DNA of 64,000 bases from Siccirubricoccus deserti (GTDB lineage: Bacteria; Pseudomonadota; Alphaproteobacteria; Acetobacterales; Acetobacteraceae): contig NZ_JACOMF010000006.1 of assembly GCF_014283215.1 (NCBI RefSeq), positions 143,505-207,504 of the forward strand. The letters run 5' to 3'. Every line of letters begins with the position of its first letter. The first letter of the stretch is position 1. A model generated the notes under the pieces. It ran no database searches and had not been told where the DNA came from. It saw only the letters and a list, made by a program, of their open reading frames with translations. Position numbers and translations under genes: made by a program. Shown here piece by piece: positions 28,465-37,140 of this stretch.

Positions 28465-29292
28465 TCAGGCCGGCTCACGCGCCGGCAGCACCATCCAGCC
28501 CGGAATGCGGGGGGTGAGCTGCGCCGCCCCGCAGCCGAGTGGCCTGCCGTCCAGCGCCTCCAGCCGCAGCAGCGCGATGCCGAGCCCATCTCGCCCGGAG
28601 CGCATCTGGCCAAGCTCGGCGCCATTCGAGAGGATTGGCGTCCCGGCTTCGGGCATGGGGCCGTCTACGCCGACCGGCACCAGCCGCCGCTTGAGCAAGC
28701 CGCGGTACTTGGTCCGTGCCGTCAGCTCCTGGCCCATGTAGCAGCCCTTGGACCAGCTCACGCCCTGAAGTTCATCGTACCCCGCTTCCAGCAGCACGCT
28801 CTGCTCCGGCACCAGGTCGTGGCTGCCCTCCGGCAGGCCCAGCATGAGGCGGTGGCGGTCCCAATCCTCCGGCGTCGCCTCGGTGCCCGGCAGCGGGGCG
28901 GTTGCCAGGGTGCGCCAGCCGGCCTCCGGCAGCCGCGGGTCGGGCGCAGTGATGGCATCCGTGGGCAACGGCGCGCCGCCCCAGCCGGCATGGACCACGA
29001 ATTCCGCCGAGGCGTCCCGCAGTGCCACCTTGGAGCGCAACCGGAAGCGCGACAGCCGTGGCATCAGCATCGGCACCTGCGCCGCCTCGCAGTCCAGCAG
29101 CAGGCGGTCGCCCTCGGCGAGGATGAAGAAATCCGCCAGCCACTTGCCCTGCGGCGTCAGCAGCGCGGCGAAGACCGCCCGGCCCGGCGCCGCCGCGGCC
29201 ACGTCATTGGACACCAGCCCCTGGAGGAAGGCGACGCGGTCCTCACCGGCGACCTCCACGACGCCCCGTGCGGGCAAAAGCGCTATCGGCAT
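28465..29292 (-). CDS. ygfZ: YgfZ/GcvT folate-binding protein (Fe-S cluster maintenance)
   Basis: A 275-residue tetrahydrofolate-binding protein of the YgfZ family, which supports assembly or repair of certain Fe-S enzymes. The family signature KGCYMGQE is at 182-189, with C184 the conserved cysteine. The N-terminal FLQGLVSNDV and TPQGKWLADFF blocks are also typical. The ATG at 29292 lacks a good ribosome site; an upstream ATG at 29352 is possible but reads into unrelated sequence. Its 5' end is divergent from the GT9 gene, only about 60 bp away. Confidence 0.93.
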   Translation of the reverse strand: MPIALLPARGVVEVAGEDRVAFLQGLVSNDVAAAAPGRAVFAALLTPQGKWLADFFILAEGDRLLLDCEAAQVPMLMPRLSRFRLRSKVALRDASAEFVVHAGWGGAPLPTDAITAPDPRLPEAGWRTLATAPLPGTEATPEDWDRHRLMLGLPEGSHDLVPEQSVLLEAGYDELQGVSWSKGCYMGQELTARTKYRGLLKRRLVPVGVDGPMPEAGTPILSNGAELGQMRSGRDGLGIALLRLEALDGRPLGCGAAQLTPRIPGWMVLPAREPA

Positions 29293-29350
29293 GGCAAGGA
29301 GTTGGGCATACCGGCGCCCGGCTGCAACGGGTCGTTCGCGCGGCGCGGAC

Positions 29351-30289
29351 ATGCTACAGCCGCGGCCCGTGCGCATTCTCTTCATCACCTCGACCCGAAT
29401 CGGCGACGCCGTACTCTCGACCGGGCTGCTGGACCACCTGATCCGCGCCTATCCGCAAGCGAAGGTGGTGGTGGCCTGCGGCCCGGTGGCGGAGGGCGTC
29501 TTCGCCCGCATGCCGAACCGTGCCTGGACCATCGTGCTGGAAAAGCAGCGATTCCGGCTGCACTGGTTGGGGCTGTGGCGGCAGGTGGCGGGCAGCCGCT
29601 GGGATCTGGTGGTCGATCTCCGCGGCTCCGGCTTCGCCTGGATGGTCCGGGCGAAGCGCCGCGTGGTGATGCGCGGCGGGCGCAACCCGGGGCACCGGCT
29701 GGCCCAGCTCGGCGCGCTGCTCGGCCTCGACCCGCCGCCGCTGCCGGTCGCCTGGTTCGGCCCGGCGGAGCGTACCCGGGCCGCGATGCTGCTGCCGGGG
29801 GAGGGGCCCTGGATCGGCCTCGGCCCTACCGCCAATTGGGACCGCAAGGTCTGGCCGCCGGAGCGTTTCATCGCGCTGTTCGAGGCGCTGAGCGCGCCCT
29901 TCGGCCCGCTGCCCGGCGCCCGGGCGGCGATCCTCGGCGGGCCGGGGGCGCAGGAGCGGGCGATGGCGGCGCCGGTGCTGGCGGCACTCGGCGACCGCGC
30001 AGTGGATCTCGTCGGCACCCTTTCCCTGCCGGAGGCGGCGGCGGTGCTGGCGCGCTGCGCCATCTTCATCGGCAATGACAGCGGGCTGATGCATCTCTCA
30101 GCCGCGACCGGCACGCCGACCCTGGGGCTGTTCGGCCCCTCTCGCCCCGAGGAATACGCCCCGGCCGGCCGCCGCACCGCCATCGCCGTGGCGCCCGGCT
30201 CACCGGCGGTGGATTCGATGCCCGGCCTGACCCTGGCGGCGGCGCTGGATGCGGCGGAGCGGCTGCTGACCGCGCCGGTGGCGGCCTGA
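29351..30289 (+). CDS. Glycosyltransferase family 9 protein (heptosyltransferase-like)
   Basis: A 312-residue GT9 protein similar to LPS heptosyltransferases. The N-terminal VRILFITSTRIGDAVLSTGLL is diagnostic. The C-terminal nucleotide-sugar site shows GPTANWDRKVWP and GNDSGLMHLSAATGTPTLGLFG. It likely adds a heptose or related sugar to lipid A core or another glycan at the inner membrane. The ATG at 29351 is used; a GTG at 29369, giving MRILF, fits the family N-terminus at least as well. It opens a four-gene operon with GT2, GT4 and asnB, all overlapping by a few bases. Confidence 0.9.
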   Translation: MLQPRPVRILFITSTRIGDAVLSTGLLDHLIRAYPQAKVVVACGPVAEGVFARMPNRAWTIVLEKQRFRLHWLGLWRQVAGSRWDLVVDLRGSGFAWMVRAKRRVVMRGGRNPGHRLAQLGALLGLDPPPLPVAWFGPAERTRAAMLLPGEGPWIGLGPTANWDRKVWPPERFIALFEALSAPFGPLPGARAAILGGPGAQERAMAAPVLAALGDRAVDLVGTLSLPEAAAVLARCAIFIGNDSGLMHLSAATGTPTLGLFGPSRPEEYAPAGRRTAIAVAPGSPAVDSMPGLTLAAALDAAERLLTAPVAA

Positions 30290-31122
30290 TGCCGAAGCTC
30301 TCCGCCCTAATCGTCGCCCGGAACGAGGAGGCGCGGCTGCCGGCCTGCCTGGCCGCCGTCGCCTTCGCCGATGAGGTGGTGGTGGTGCTCGACCGCACCA
30401 CGGATGCCAGCGCCGCCATCGCCCGCGCCGCCGGCGCCCGGGTGCTGGAAGGCGGCTGGGAACTGGAAGGCGCCCGCCGCAACGCCGGGATCGCCGCCTG
30501 CACCGGCGACTGGATTCTGGAAGTCGATGCCGATGAGGTGGTGGAGCCGGCGCTCGCCGCCGAGGTGCGGGAGGTGATCGCCGCCTCCCCGCATGGCTGG
30601 CACACGGTGCGGGTCGATAATTACATCGGCGAACGGCTGGTGCGGCACGGCTGGGCCGGCAGCTTCGGCACCTCCGCCGTGCCCCGGCTGTTCCGCCGCG
30701 GCGCCAAGCGCTGGCGGGAACAACGGGTGCATCCGGGGCTCGACTGGCAGGGCAGCGAGGGGCCGCGCCTCAGCCGTGGCGCGCTGGCGCATTACGTCGA
30801 CCGTGACATCTCCGACATGCTGCGGCGGCTGGACCGCTACTCCTCGGCCAAGGCGGCCGATCTGCTGGCAAGCGGGCAGATCGGCACGCTGCGCGCCAAC
30901 CTCCGCCGGGTGCTGACCCGCGGCTGGAAATCCTACGTCTCCCGCAAGGGCTACCGGGAGGGCGCCTGGGGGGTGCTGCTGGCCTTCTGCACCGCCGCCT
31001 TCCCGCTGCTGGCCTATCTCAAGGCGCGGTTGGAGCCGGAGCGGCACCGGCCGCCGGCGTTGCATCCGGCCGCCGGTGCCGCCACCTCTGCCGCCATGCC
31101 CAGCCCCGAACCACCCCGGTGA
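30289..31122 (+). CDS. Glycosyltransferase family 2 protein (WaaE/KdtX-like)
   Basis: A 277-residue GT-A fold transferase. The start LSALIVARNEEARLPACLAAV and the metal-binding acidic motif D80-A-D82 in EVDADEVV are typical of the WaaE/KdtX group, which adds glucose to the LPS inner core. GWAGSFGTSAVPRLFRRG and the VHPGLDWQG stretch follow. A hydrophobic C-terminal segment (about 220-245) may associate with the membrane. Its ATG overlaps the GT9 stop (TGATG), and its 3' end overlaps the GT4 start, so it is translationally coupled on both sides. Confidence 0.88.
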   Translation: MPKLSALIVARNEEARLPACLAAVAFADEVVVVLDRTTDASAAIARAAGARVLEGGWELEGARRNAGIAACTGDWILEVDADEVVEPALAAEVREVIAASPHGWHTVRVDNYIGERLVRHGWAGSFGTSAVPRLFRRGAKRWREQRVHPGLDWQGSEGPRLSRGALAHYVDRDISDMLRRLDRYSSAKAADLLASGQIGTLRANLRRVLTRGWKSYVSRKGYREGAWGVLLAFCTAAFPLLAYLKARLEPERHRPPALHPAAGAATSAAMPSPEPPR

Positions 31123-32219
31123 GCGCCACCGACGCCCTGCTCGACGATGCCCAGGCCGCGCCGACCGCGCCGCTCCGGATCGCCCATGTCATGGCCGGCG
31201 CCCGGGTGGGTGGCGCCGAAGCCTTCTACGAACGGCTGACCACGGCGCAGCATGCGGCGGGCGAGGCGGTGCTCGCCGTCATCCGCGCCGAGCCGGCGCG
31301 CGCCGCCCGGCTGCGCGCCGGCGGGCTGGCGCCGGTGGAACTGCCGCTCGGCGGCTACTTCGACCTGCGAAGCGGGCCGGCGCTGCGCGCCGCGCTTGCC
31401 GGGTTCCGGCCGGATGTGGTGGTCGCCTGGGCCAATCGCGCCAGCCGCTTCGCTGGCGCGGTGAAGTGGCGCGGCGCGCCCTGGACCCTGGTCGGCCGCA
31501 TGGGCGGCTATTACGACCTGAAATACTACCGGCATTGCGACCATGTGGTCGGCAACACCGAGGATCTGCGGAGCTGGATCATCGGCCAGGGCTGGCCGGC
31601 GGCGCGGGCGCATCACCTGCCGAATTTCGCCGCCGATCTGGCCGGCGCCATCCCCGCGCCGCTGCCGGCGCCGCCCGGGGTGCCGAAGCTGCTGGCCCTC
31701 GGCCGGCTGCACCCCAACAAGGGCTTCGACATCCTGCTGCGGGCGCTGGCGCTGCTGCCGGGGACGCATCTCTCGATCGGCGGGGAAGGGCCGGAACGGG
31801 CGGCGCTGGAACGTCTCGCCCAGGACCTCGGCATCGCCAGCCGGGTCGGCTTCCTCGGCTGGCGGCAGGATGTCGGCGCGCTGCTGGCCGGCTGCGACCT
31901 CTTCATCTGCCCTTCCCGCCACGAGCCGCTGGGCAATGTGGTGCTGGAGGCCTGGTCGGCGGCGCGGCCGGTGGTGGCCGCCGCGGTGCAGGGACCGGCG
32001 GCGCTGGTCCGCGACGGCGAGACCGGCCTGCTGGTGCCGAAGGAGGAACCCGGCCCGCTCGCCGCCGCCATCGCCGCGCTGCTGGCCGATCCGGCCCGGG
32101 CCGCCGCCATCGCCGCCGCCGGGCGGGCGGAGTTCGAGCGCTGCCACGCCGCGCCGATGGTGCTGGCCCGCTGGCGGGCCTTCCTCGCCGCGGTTGCGCC
32201 GCCACGGGACGACGGCTGA
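31119..32219 (+). CDS. Glycosyltransferase family 4 protein
   Basis: A 366-residue GT-B fold retaining transferase. The N-terminal IAHVMAGARVGGAEAFYERL binds the acceptor side. The C-terminal half has LLALGRLHPNKGFDILLRAL, then GEGPERAALE, and the EX7E-type motif in CPSRHEPLGNVVLEAWSAARPVV, which holds the nucleotide sugar. The start is a GTG overlapping the GT2 stop by 4 nt, and the stop overlaps the asnB ATG. It extends the same LPS or surface glycan; donor and acceptor are unknown. Confidence 0.9.
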   Translation: MSATDALLDDAQAAPTAPLRIAHVMAGARVGGAEAFYERLTTAQHAAGEAVLAVIRAEPARAARLRAGGLAPVELPLGGYFDLRSGPALRAALAGFRPDVVVAWANRASRFAGAVKWRGAPWTLVGRMGGYYDLKYYRHCDHVVGNTEDLRSWIIGQGWPAARAHHLPNFAADLAGAIPAPLPAPPGVPKLLALGRLHPNKGFDILLRALALLPGTHLSIGGEGPERAALERLAQDLGIASRVGFLGWRQDVGALLAGCDLFICPSRHEPLGNVVLEAWSAARPVVAAAVQGPAALVRDGETGLLVPKEEPGPLAAAIAALLADPARAAAIAAAGRAEFERCHAAPMVLARWRAFLAAVAPPRDDG

Positions 32220-33979
32220 TGTGCGGCCTGGCCGGGCTGGCGCTGCAGGGCGGCCAGACTCCGCAGGGCGCGGTGCTGGATGCGCTGACCCGGGCGCTGG
32301 CGCATCGCGGGCCGGATGGCGCCGGGCATCATGTCGCCGGCAATGTCGCGCTGGCGCATACCCGCCTCGCCATCATCGACCTCGTCACCGGCGACCAGCC
32401 GCTGTTCGCCGGCGCCGCGGCACTGGTGGCCAATGGCGAGGTCTATAATTACCGCGAGCTGCGCACGCACAACCAGCTGCACTGCGCGACCAACAGCGAT
32501 TGCGAGCCGCCGCTGCATCTGTTCCGCCGCGACGGCATCGGCTTCGCCGAGAGCCTGCGCGGCATGTACGCCATCGCCCTGCACGACCGGGCGGCGCGGC
32601 AGCTGGTGCTGGCGCGCGACCCCTTCGGCATCAAGCCGCTGTACCTGGCGGAGATCCCCGGCGGCGTCGCCTTCGCCTCGGAGCCGCAGGCGCTGGTCGC
32701 CGCCGGGCTGGTCGCCCCGAAGGTGCGGCCGGAGGCGCTGGCGGAGCTGCTGCAGCTGCAATTCACCACCGGCGCCGAGACCATCTTCCAGGGCATCGTC
32801 CGGGTACTGCCGGGGGAGACGGTGGTGGTCGCTGATGGCGCCATCACCGCGCGCCACCGCCGCGCCGCCCTGCCGGAGGGCGGGCCGGAGTCCATCACCG
32901 CCGAGGCGGCGCTGGCCCGGCTCGACGCGGCGCTGGAGGACAGCGTTGCCCTGCACCAGCGCAGCGACGTGCCCTATGGCATGTTCCTCTCGGGCGGCAT
33001 CGACAGCGCCACGGTGCTGGCGATGATGGCGCGGCTCAATGAGCGCCCCGTGCTCGCCTTCACCGCCGGCTTCGATGTGCCGGGTGCGGTGGATGAGAGG
33101 GAACGTGCGGCGCAGCTTGCCGCCTCGGTCGGCGCGAAGCATGTCACCGTCGCGGTCGATGAGGCGATGGTCTGGCGCCACCTGCCGGAGATCGTCGCCA
33201 CCATGGACGATCCGGCGGCGGATTACGCCATCATTCCCACCTGGTTCCTGGCGCGGCGGGCGCGGCAGGAGGTGAAGGTCGTGCTCTCCGGCGAGGGCGG
33301 CGATGAGATCTTCGGCGGCTATGGCCGCTACCGCTCGGCGATGCGGCCCTGGTGGCTGGGCGGCAAGGCGCCGCGTTCGCGCGGCAGCTTCGACCGGCTG
33401 GACGTGCTGCGGACGCCGCCGACCGGCTGGCGCGACGGTGTCGGCGCCGCCGAGGCCGCCGCCGCCTCCCCCGGCCGCACCCGCCTGCAGGCGGCGCAGG
33501 CGCTGGACATGGCGGATTGGCTGCCGAACGACCTGCTGGTGAAGCTCGACCGCTGCCTGATGGCGCATGGCATCGAGGGCCGCACCCCGCTGCTCGACAC
33601 CGGCGTGGCGGCCGCCGCCTTCCGCCTGCCGGATGCGCTGAAGGTGCAGGGCCACACCGGCAAATGGCTGCTGCGGCAATGGTTGGCCCGGCACCTGCCG
33701 GCGGCCGAGCCGTTCCGGCCGAAGCAGGGCTTCACCGTCCCGGTCGGCGCTTGGATCGAGGGCGTGGGCGAGAAGCTCGGCCCGCTGGTCGCGGCACAGC
33801 CAGGGGTGGCGGAGATCGCCAAGCCGGACCGTGTCGCCGCGCTGTTCCGCCATGCCGGCAGCGAGAAATACCGCGGCTTCGCCGCTTGGCACCTGCTGTT
33901 CTACGCGCTCTGGCACCGGCGGCACATCGAGGGCCGGCGGGCCGGCGGCAACGTGTTCGAGACCCTCGCTGCGCGCTGA
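32219..33979 (+). CDS. asnB: Glutamine-hydrolysing asparagine synthase family amidotransferase
   Basis: A 586-residue AsnB-family enzyme. C2 (MCGLAG) is the glutaminase nucleophile after Met removal, with NGEVYNYRELR and GMYAIALHD in the N-terminal domain. The synthetase domain has the PP-loop SGGIDSATV and GEGGDEIFGGYGRY. The family makes asparagine, but members inside glycosyltransferase operons often amidate sugar acids of surface glycans. Since this gene overlaps the GT4 stop and closes the GT9-GT2-GT4 operon, a glycan-modifying role is as likely as amino acid synthesis. A 32-bp palindrome follows downstream. Confidence 0.9.
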   Translation: MCGLAGLALQGGQTPQGAVLDALTRALAHRGPDGAGHHVAGNVALAHTRLAIIDLVTGDQPLFAGAAALVANGEVYNYRELRTHNQLHCATNSDCEPPLHLFRRDGIGFAESLRGMYAIALHDRAARQLVLARDPFGIKPLYLAEIPGGVAFASEPQALVAAGLVAPKVRPEALAELLQLQFTTGAETIFQGIVRVLPGETVVVADGAITARHRRAALPEGGPESITAEAALARLDAALEDSVALHQRSDVPYGMFLSGGIDSATVLAMMARLNERPVLAFTAGFDVPGAVDERERAAQLAASVGAKHVTVAVDEAMVWRHLPEIVATMDDPAADYAIIPTWFLARRARQEVKVVLSGEGGDEIFGGYGRYRSAMRPWWLGGKAPRSRGSFDRLDVLRTPPTGWRDGVGAAEAAAASPGRTRLQAAQALDMADWLPNDLLVKLDRCLMAHGIEGRTPLLDTGVAAAAFRLPDALKVQGHTGKWLLRQWLARHLPAAEPFRPKQGFTVPVGAWIEGVGEKLGPLVAAQPGVAEIAKPDRVAALFRHAGSEKYRGFAAWHLLFYALWHRRHIEGRRAGGNVFETLAAR

Positions 33980-34156
33980 TCCCGTCCTGCAGGCGAAGAA
34001 GCCGGGGAATGTCCGGCCCGGCCGCTTCCGGGGCGGTGGGTGCCGCAGGTCTTTCCGGCCGGTTTTGCCGTGCCGGCGCTCTACCGGGGTTGGAACTCGT
34101 GCTTGAACGCTGGCCCGCCGCAAGATCGGGGCGGATGACCGGCCGGCGTGGCGATC

Positions 34157-34188
34157 ACCCCGTCCGGGCGGATCCGCCCGGACGGGGT
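34157..34188. terminator. 32-bp perfect palindrome, probable bidirectional terminator
   Basis: The arms ACCCCGTCCGGGCG and CGCCCGGACGGGGT are exact inverse complements around GATC, so the whole 32 bp is a perfect palindrome. It lies between the convergent asnB and porin genes, 178 bp after asnB and 20 bp from the porin stop. Strength and position suit a two-way terminator, though there is no T-run. Confidence 0.7.
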
Positions 34189-34207
34189 ACCTGGATGGCG
34201 CCGCTGG

Positions 34208-35539
34208 CTACCAGTTGAAGGCCAGTCGGGCCGCGACCGCCTGGAAGGCGCGGTCATTGCCATCCAGCCGCACGGTCCCGTTGCTGTACTGGAGCGAGGC
34301 GCGCAGCCTGCTGGTCGGATAGTAGTTCACGCCGATGGTGGCGATACCCTGCCGGCCGCCCCGCACCGTGCCGTCATTCAGGGTGGCGGTGCTGTAGCGA
34401 CCGGCCAGCTCCGCCCAGCCCCAATTCCCGGAGGCCGGATCCAGGTCCTTGAAGCGCGGCCGGGCGAAAACCCCACGCGTCTTGTTGTACTGCCGGGGCG
34501 CGCCGATCAGCGGCACCGAAGCGGCGATGTACCAGCCCTCGAAAACCCGGTCCGGCGCGCCGCGATTGGCGTCGACCTCGATGTGCTGATACTCGGCCGC
34601 GAAATGCACCGGGCCCAGCATGCCGGAGACTTCAGGGCCGATCGCGGTCGCCGAGCCGGCGGAGATGGCGCGGGTGTCGAGGAGCCGGGTCGGCTCCAGC
34701 CGCAGCTCCGGATAGTCGCGCAGACGGACGCTCTCGGTCGAGCCGGCGCCAGGATGGAACTGCGTCGCGACATTGGCGCCGACCAGCAGCTTGAAGTCCG
34801 GGTTGTTGAAGGCCATGCCGGCGGCCCGGCCGACCAGGCCGCGCTGCCTGTCGTCATGCTGCGTGGACAGCACGCCGCCGGTGACATAGCCGGCGGCGAA
34901 CCAGCGATTGCCGCGCGCTTCCAGGCCGGCGGCCAGGCGGGTGTCGCCGGAGGCGAGGCTGGCCGCCAGGTTGATGATGGTCGGCCGCTCCAGGAACATG
35001 GTTTCGAAGGAGCTGCCGGAGTACTCGATGGTGTGCATCAGAGTGAAGGCGCCGACCCGGACGGTGCCCCAGCCAAGCCCGTTCCAGGCGGTCTGCAGCT
35101 CGAAGATCTTGCTGTTCTTCGAGATGTCGAACTGGCTGCCGGGCCCGGGCGCGAACTCCCAGGTGAAGTTGTAGGTGAAGTCCTTCAGATAGGTGCCCTG
35201 CACGCCGAGCCGGCCACGGCGGACATTGATGCCGTCATCCGGCACGCCGCGGCGGCTGCTGTCCATGAACTCCGGCGGATTGCCGCCAGGATAGGCGTGC
35301 TGCCCGAAGTAGCCGCCGAAATCCAGATCCATGCGAACAACGGGCTGCACGGTGAAATTGCCATCGGCGAGCGAAAGGGTCGGCCTGCCGCTGCGCATCG
35401 AGAAGACCGGCTGGGCGGCGGCGGCTGGCTGCCCGGCAGATGGAGAAGCAGGGGACGTCGCCTGGGGCGCGGCAGTCTGTGCCATCGCGCCGGCACCGAG
35501 GGTCATCAGTCCCGCGGTGGCGGCAAGGAAAAAGCGCAT
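34208..35539 (-). CDS. OprO/OprP-like outer-membrane porin
   Basis: A 443-residue beta-barrel porin of the phosphate-selective porin O/P family. A cleavable signal peptide (residues 1-21, ending GAGAMA) is followed by a proline/alanine-rich stretch, then alternating beta strands with aromatic girdles, and a C-terminal LAFNW ending suited to BamA recognition. ATG 35539 has AGGAACC upstream. Such porins take up phosphate, polyphosphate or other anions; the selectivity here is not readable. It stands alone, with an AT-rich upstream region, and ends at the palindromic terminator. Confidence 0.9.
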   Translation of the reverse strand: MRFFLAATAGLMTLGAGAMAQTAAPQATSPASPSAGQPAAAAQPVFSMRSGRPTLSLADGNFTVQPVVRMDLDFGGYFGQHAYPGGNPPEFMDSSRRGVPDDGINVRRGRLGVQGTYLKDFTYNFTWEFAPGPGSQFDISKNSKIFELQTAWNGLGWGTVRVGAFTLMHTIEYSGSSFETMFLERPTIINLAASLASGDTRLAAGLEARGNRWFAAGYVTGGVLSTQHDDRQRGLVGRAAGMAFNNPDFKLLVGANVATQFHPGAGSTESVRLRDYPELRLEPTRLLDTRAISAGSATAIGPEVSGMLGPVHFAAEYQHIEVDANRGAPDRVFEGWYIAASVPLIGAPRQYNKTRGVFARPRFKDLDPASGNWGWAELAGRYSTATLNDGTVRGGRQGIATIGVNYYPTSRLRASLQYSNGTVRLDGNDRAFQAVAARLAFNW

Positions 35540-35581
35540 GGATGGGTTCCTGTCTGGACGGTATTGCACCGCTGGCCGCGC

Positions 35582-35642
35582 GGTAATGGTTGCATAAATC
35601 TTCCTCAATCACAGACTGATGACGGTTCGAAATCGATATAAT
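35582..35642. promoter_or_regulatory. AT-rich divergent regulatory region of porin and dihydroorotase genes
   Basis: This stretch is much richer in A+T than its surroundings and lies in the 269-bp divergent gap. On the plus strand a TATAAT hexamer is at 35637-35642, but no good -35 partner is seen. On the minus strand a TTGAGG lies near 35607. The region probably holds promoters for both genes; no operator is identified. Confidence 0.35.
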
Positions 35643-35808
35643 GGGGTGGGCCGTTGAAGCTGCCCTAAAGGCGGTTGTGAAAGACAAGGGGCAATGGCCG
35701 CTCCGCCGTCCTATCCTCGGCCCCTGGTGAGGTCAGGGCCGGGGCAGGGCTTTCTGCCGCCCGCCTCCGGTGCGACATAGGCCCCCACGACGAGCGAAAG
35801 GGACGGCC

Positions 35809-37140
35809 ATGGCGAGTTTCGATCTGGTGCTGCGGGGCGGCACCTGCGTCCTGCCCTGGGGGCAGGAAATCACCGATGTCGGCGTGCGGGAGGGCAGGAT
35901 CGCCGCCATCGGCGACCTGCGCAGCGCGGCGGCGGCGAATGAGGTCGATTGCCGCGGGCTGCACGTGCTGCCCGGGCTGATCGACGCGCATGTGCATCTG
36001 CGCGACCCCGGCGATCCGGCGGTGGAGAACCTGTCGGACGGCACCCGCGCCGCGGTGCTGGGCGGCCTCGCCGCGGTGTTCGACATGCCGAACACCGCCC
36101 CCTCCATCACCGACCGGGAGCGGCTGGACTGGAAGCGCGACTATCTCGGCGGCCGCGCCTTCTGCGATGTCGGGCTCTACGTCGGCGCCTCGATGAAGAA
36201 CATCGAGGAGTTGGCGTCTCTGGAACTGCAGCCGAACGTCTGCGCGGTGAAGGTCTTCGCCGGCAGCTCCACCGGCGACCTGCTGGTGGCCGACGACGCG
36301 AGCCTGGAGGCGGTGATGCGCAGCGGCCGGCGGCGCATCTGCTACCATTCCGAGGATGAGTACCGGCTGCAGGCGCGCAAGCCGGAGTTCACCAGCGGCA
36401 TGCCGCATCGCAACCACATGATCTGGCGCGACGTGGAATGTGCCTTCCTCGGCACGCGGCGGCTGATGGCGCTGGCGCGCAAGACCGGGCGCCCCGCGCA
36501 TATCCTGCATGTCTCGACCGCCGAGGAGCTCGACTACCTGAAGGATTTCCGTGACGTCTGCACGGTGGAGGTGCTGCTGAACCACCTTACCCAGACCGAT
36601 GAGGCCTATGACCGGCTGGGCGGCTATGCGGTGATGAACCCGCCGATCCGCGATGCAAGGCACATGGAAGCGGCCTGGGCTGCGGTCGCGGATGGCACGG
36701 TGGATGTCATCGGCAGCGACCACGCGCCGCACAGCCGCGCGGCGAAGGAACGGCCCTGGCCGGATTGCGCCGCCGGCCTCACCGGCGTGCAGACCATCGT
36801 GCCGCTGATGCTGGACCATGTGAACGCCGGGCGGCTCTCATTGAGCCGGCTGGTGGACCTGATGTGCGCCGGCCCGGCGCGGGTCTATGGCGTGGTCGGC
36901 AAGGGGCGGCTGGCGGCCGGCTACGACGCCGATTTTACCCTGGTGGACATGAAGAAGACCCGCACCATCGAGGAGAGCTGGATCGTCTCCCCCTGCGGCT
37001 GGACGCCCTTCGCCGGCCATCGCTGCACCGGCTGGCCGGTGGCGACCGTCATCCGCGGCGGCGTGGCAATGCGGGAGGACGAGGTGATCGGCGCGCCGCA
37101 GGGCCAGGCGGTGCGCTTCGCGGAGGCGCGGGGGGCGTAG
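35809..37140 (+). CDS. Dihydroorotase-family amidohydrolase
   Basis: A 443-residue metal-dependent amidohydrolase close to type I dihydroorotases (pyrimidine synthesis) and related cyclic amidases. The metal ligands are visible: H61 and H63 in DAHVHLRDPG, K148 (likely carboxylated) in AVKVFAGSSTGD, H180 in CYHSEDE, H234 in HILHVST and the Asp in GSDHAPHS. The PNTAPS loop is diagnostic of dihydroorotase-like members. GAAAGGGA lies before the ATG. No other pyrimidine gene is near, so it may be the pyrC-type enzyme or a paralogue (allantoinase/hydantoinase-like). Confidence 0.88.
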   Translation: MASFDLVLRGGTCVLPWGQEITDVGVREGRIAAIGDLRSAAAANEVDCRGLHVLPGLIDAHVHLRDPGDPAVENLSDGTRAAVLGGLAAVFDMPNTAPSITDRERLDWKRDYLGGRAFCDVGLYVGASMKNIEELASLELQPNVCAVKVFAGSSTGDLLVADDASLEAVMRSGRRRICYHSEDEYRLQARKPEFTSGMPHRNHMIWRDVECAFLGTRRLMALARKTGRPAHILHVSTAEELDYLKDFRDVCTVEVLLNHLTQTDEAYDRLGGYAVMNPPIRDARHMEAAWAAVADGTVDVIGSDHAPHSRAAKERPWPDCAAGLTGVQTIVPLMLDHVNAGRLSLSRLVDLMCAGPARVYGVVGKGRLAAGYDADFTLVDMKKTRTIEESWIVSPCGWTPFAGHRCTGWPVATVIRGGVAMREDEVIGAPQGQAVRFAEARGA

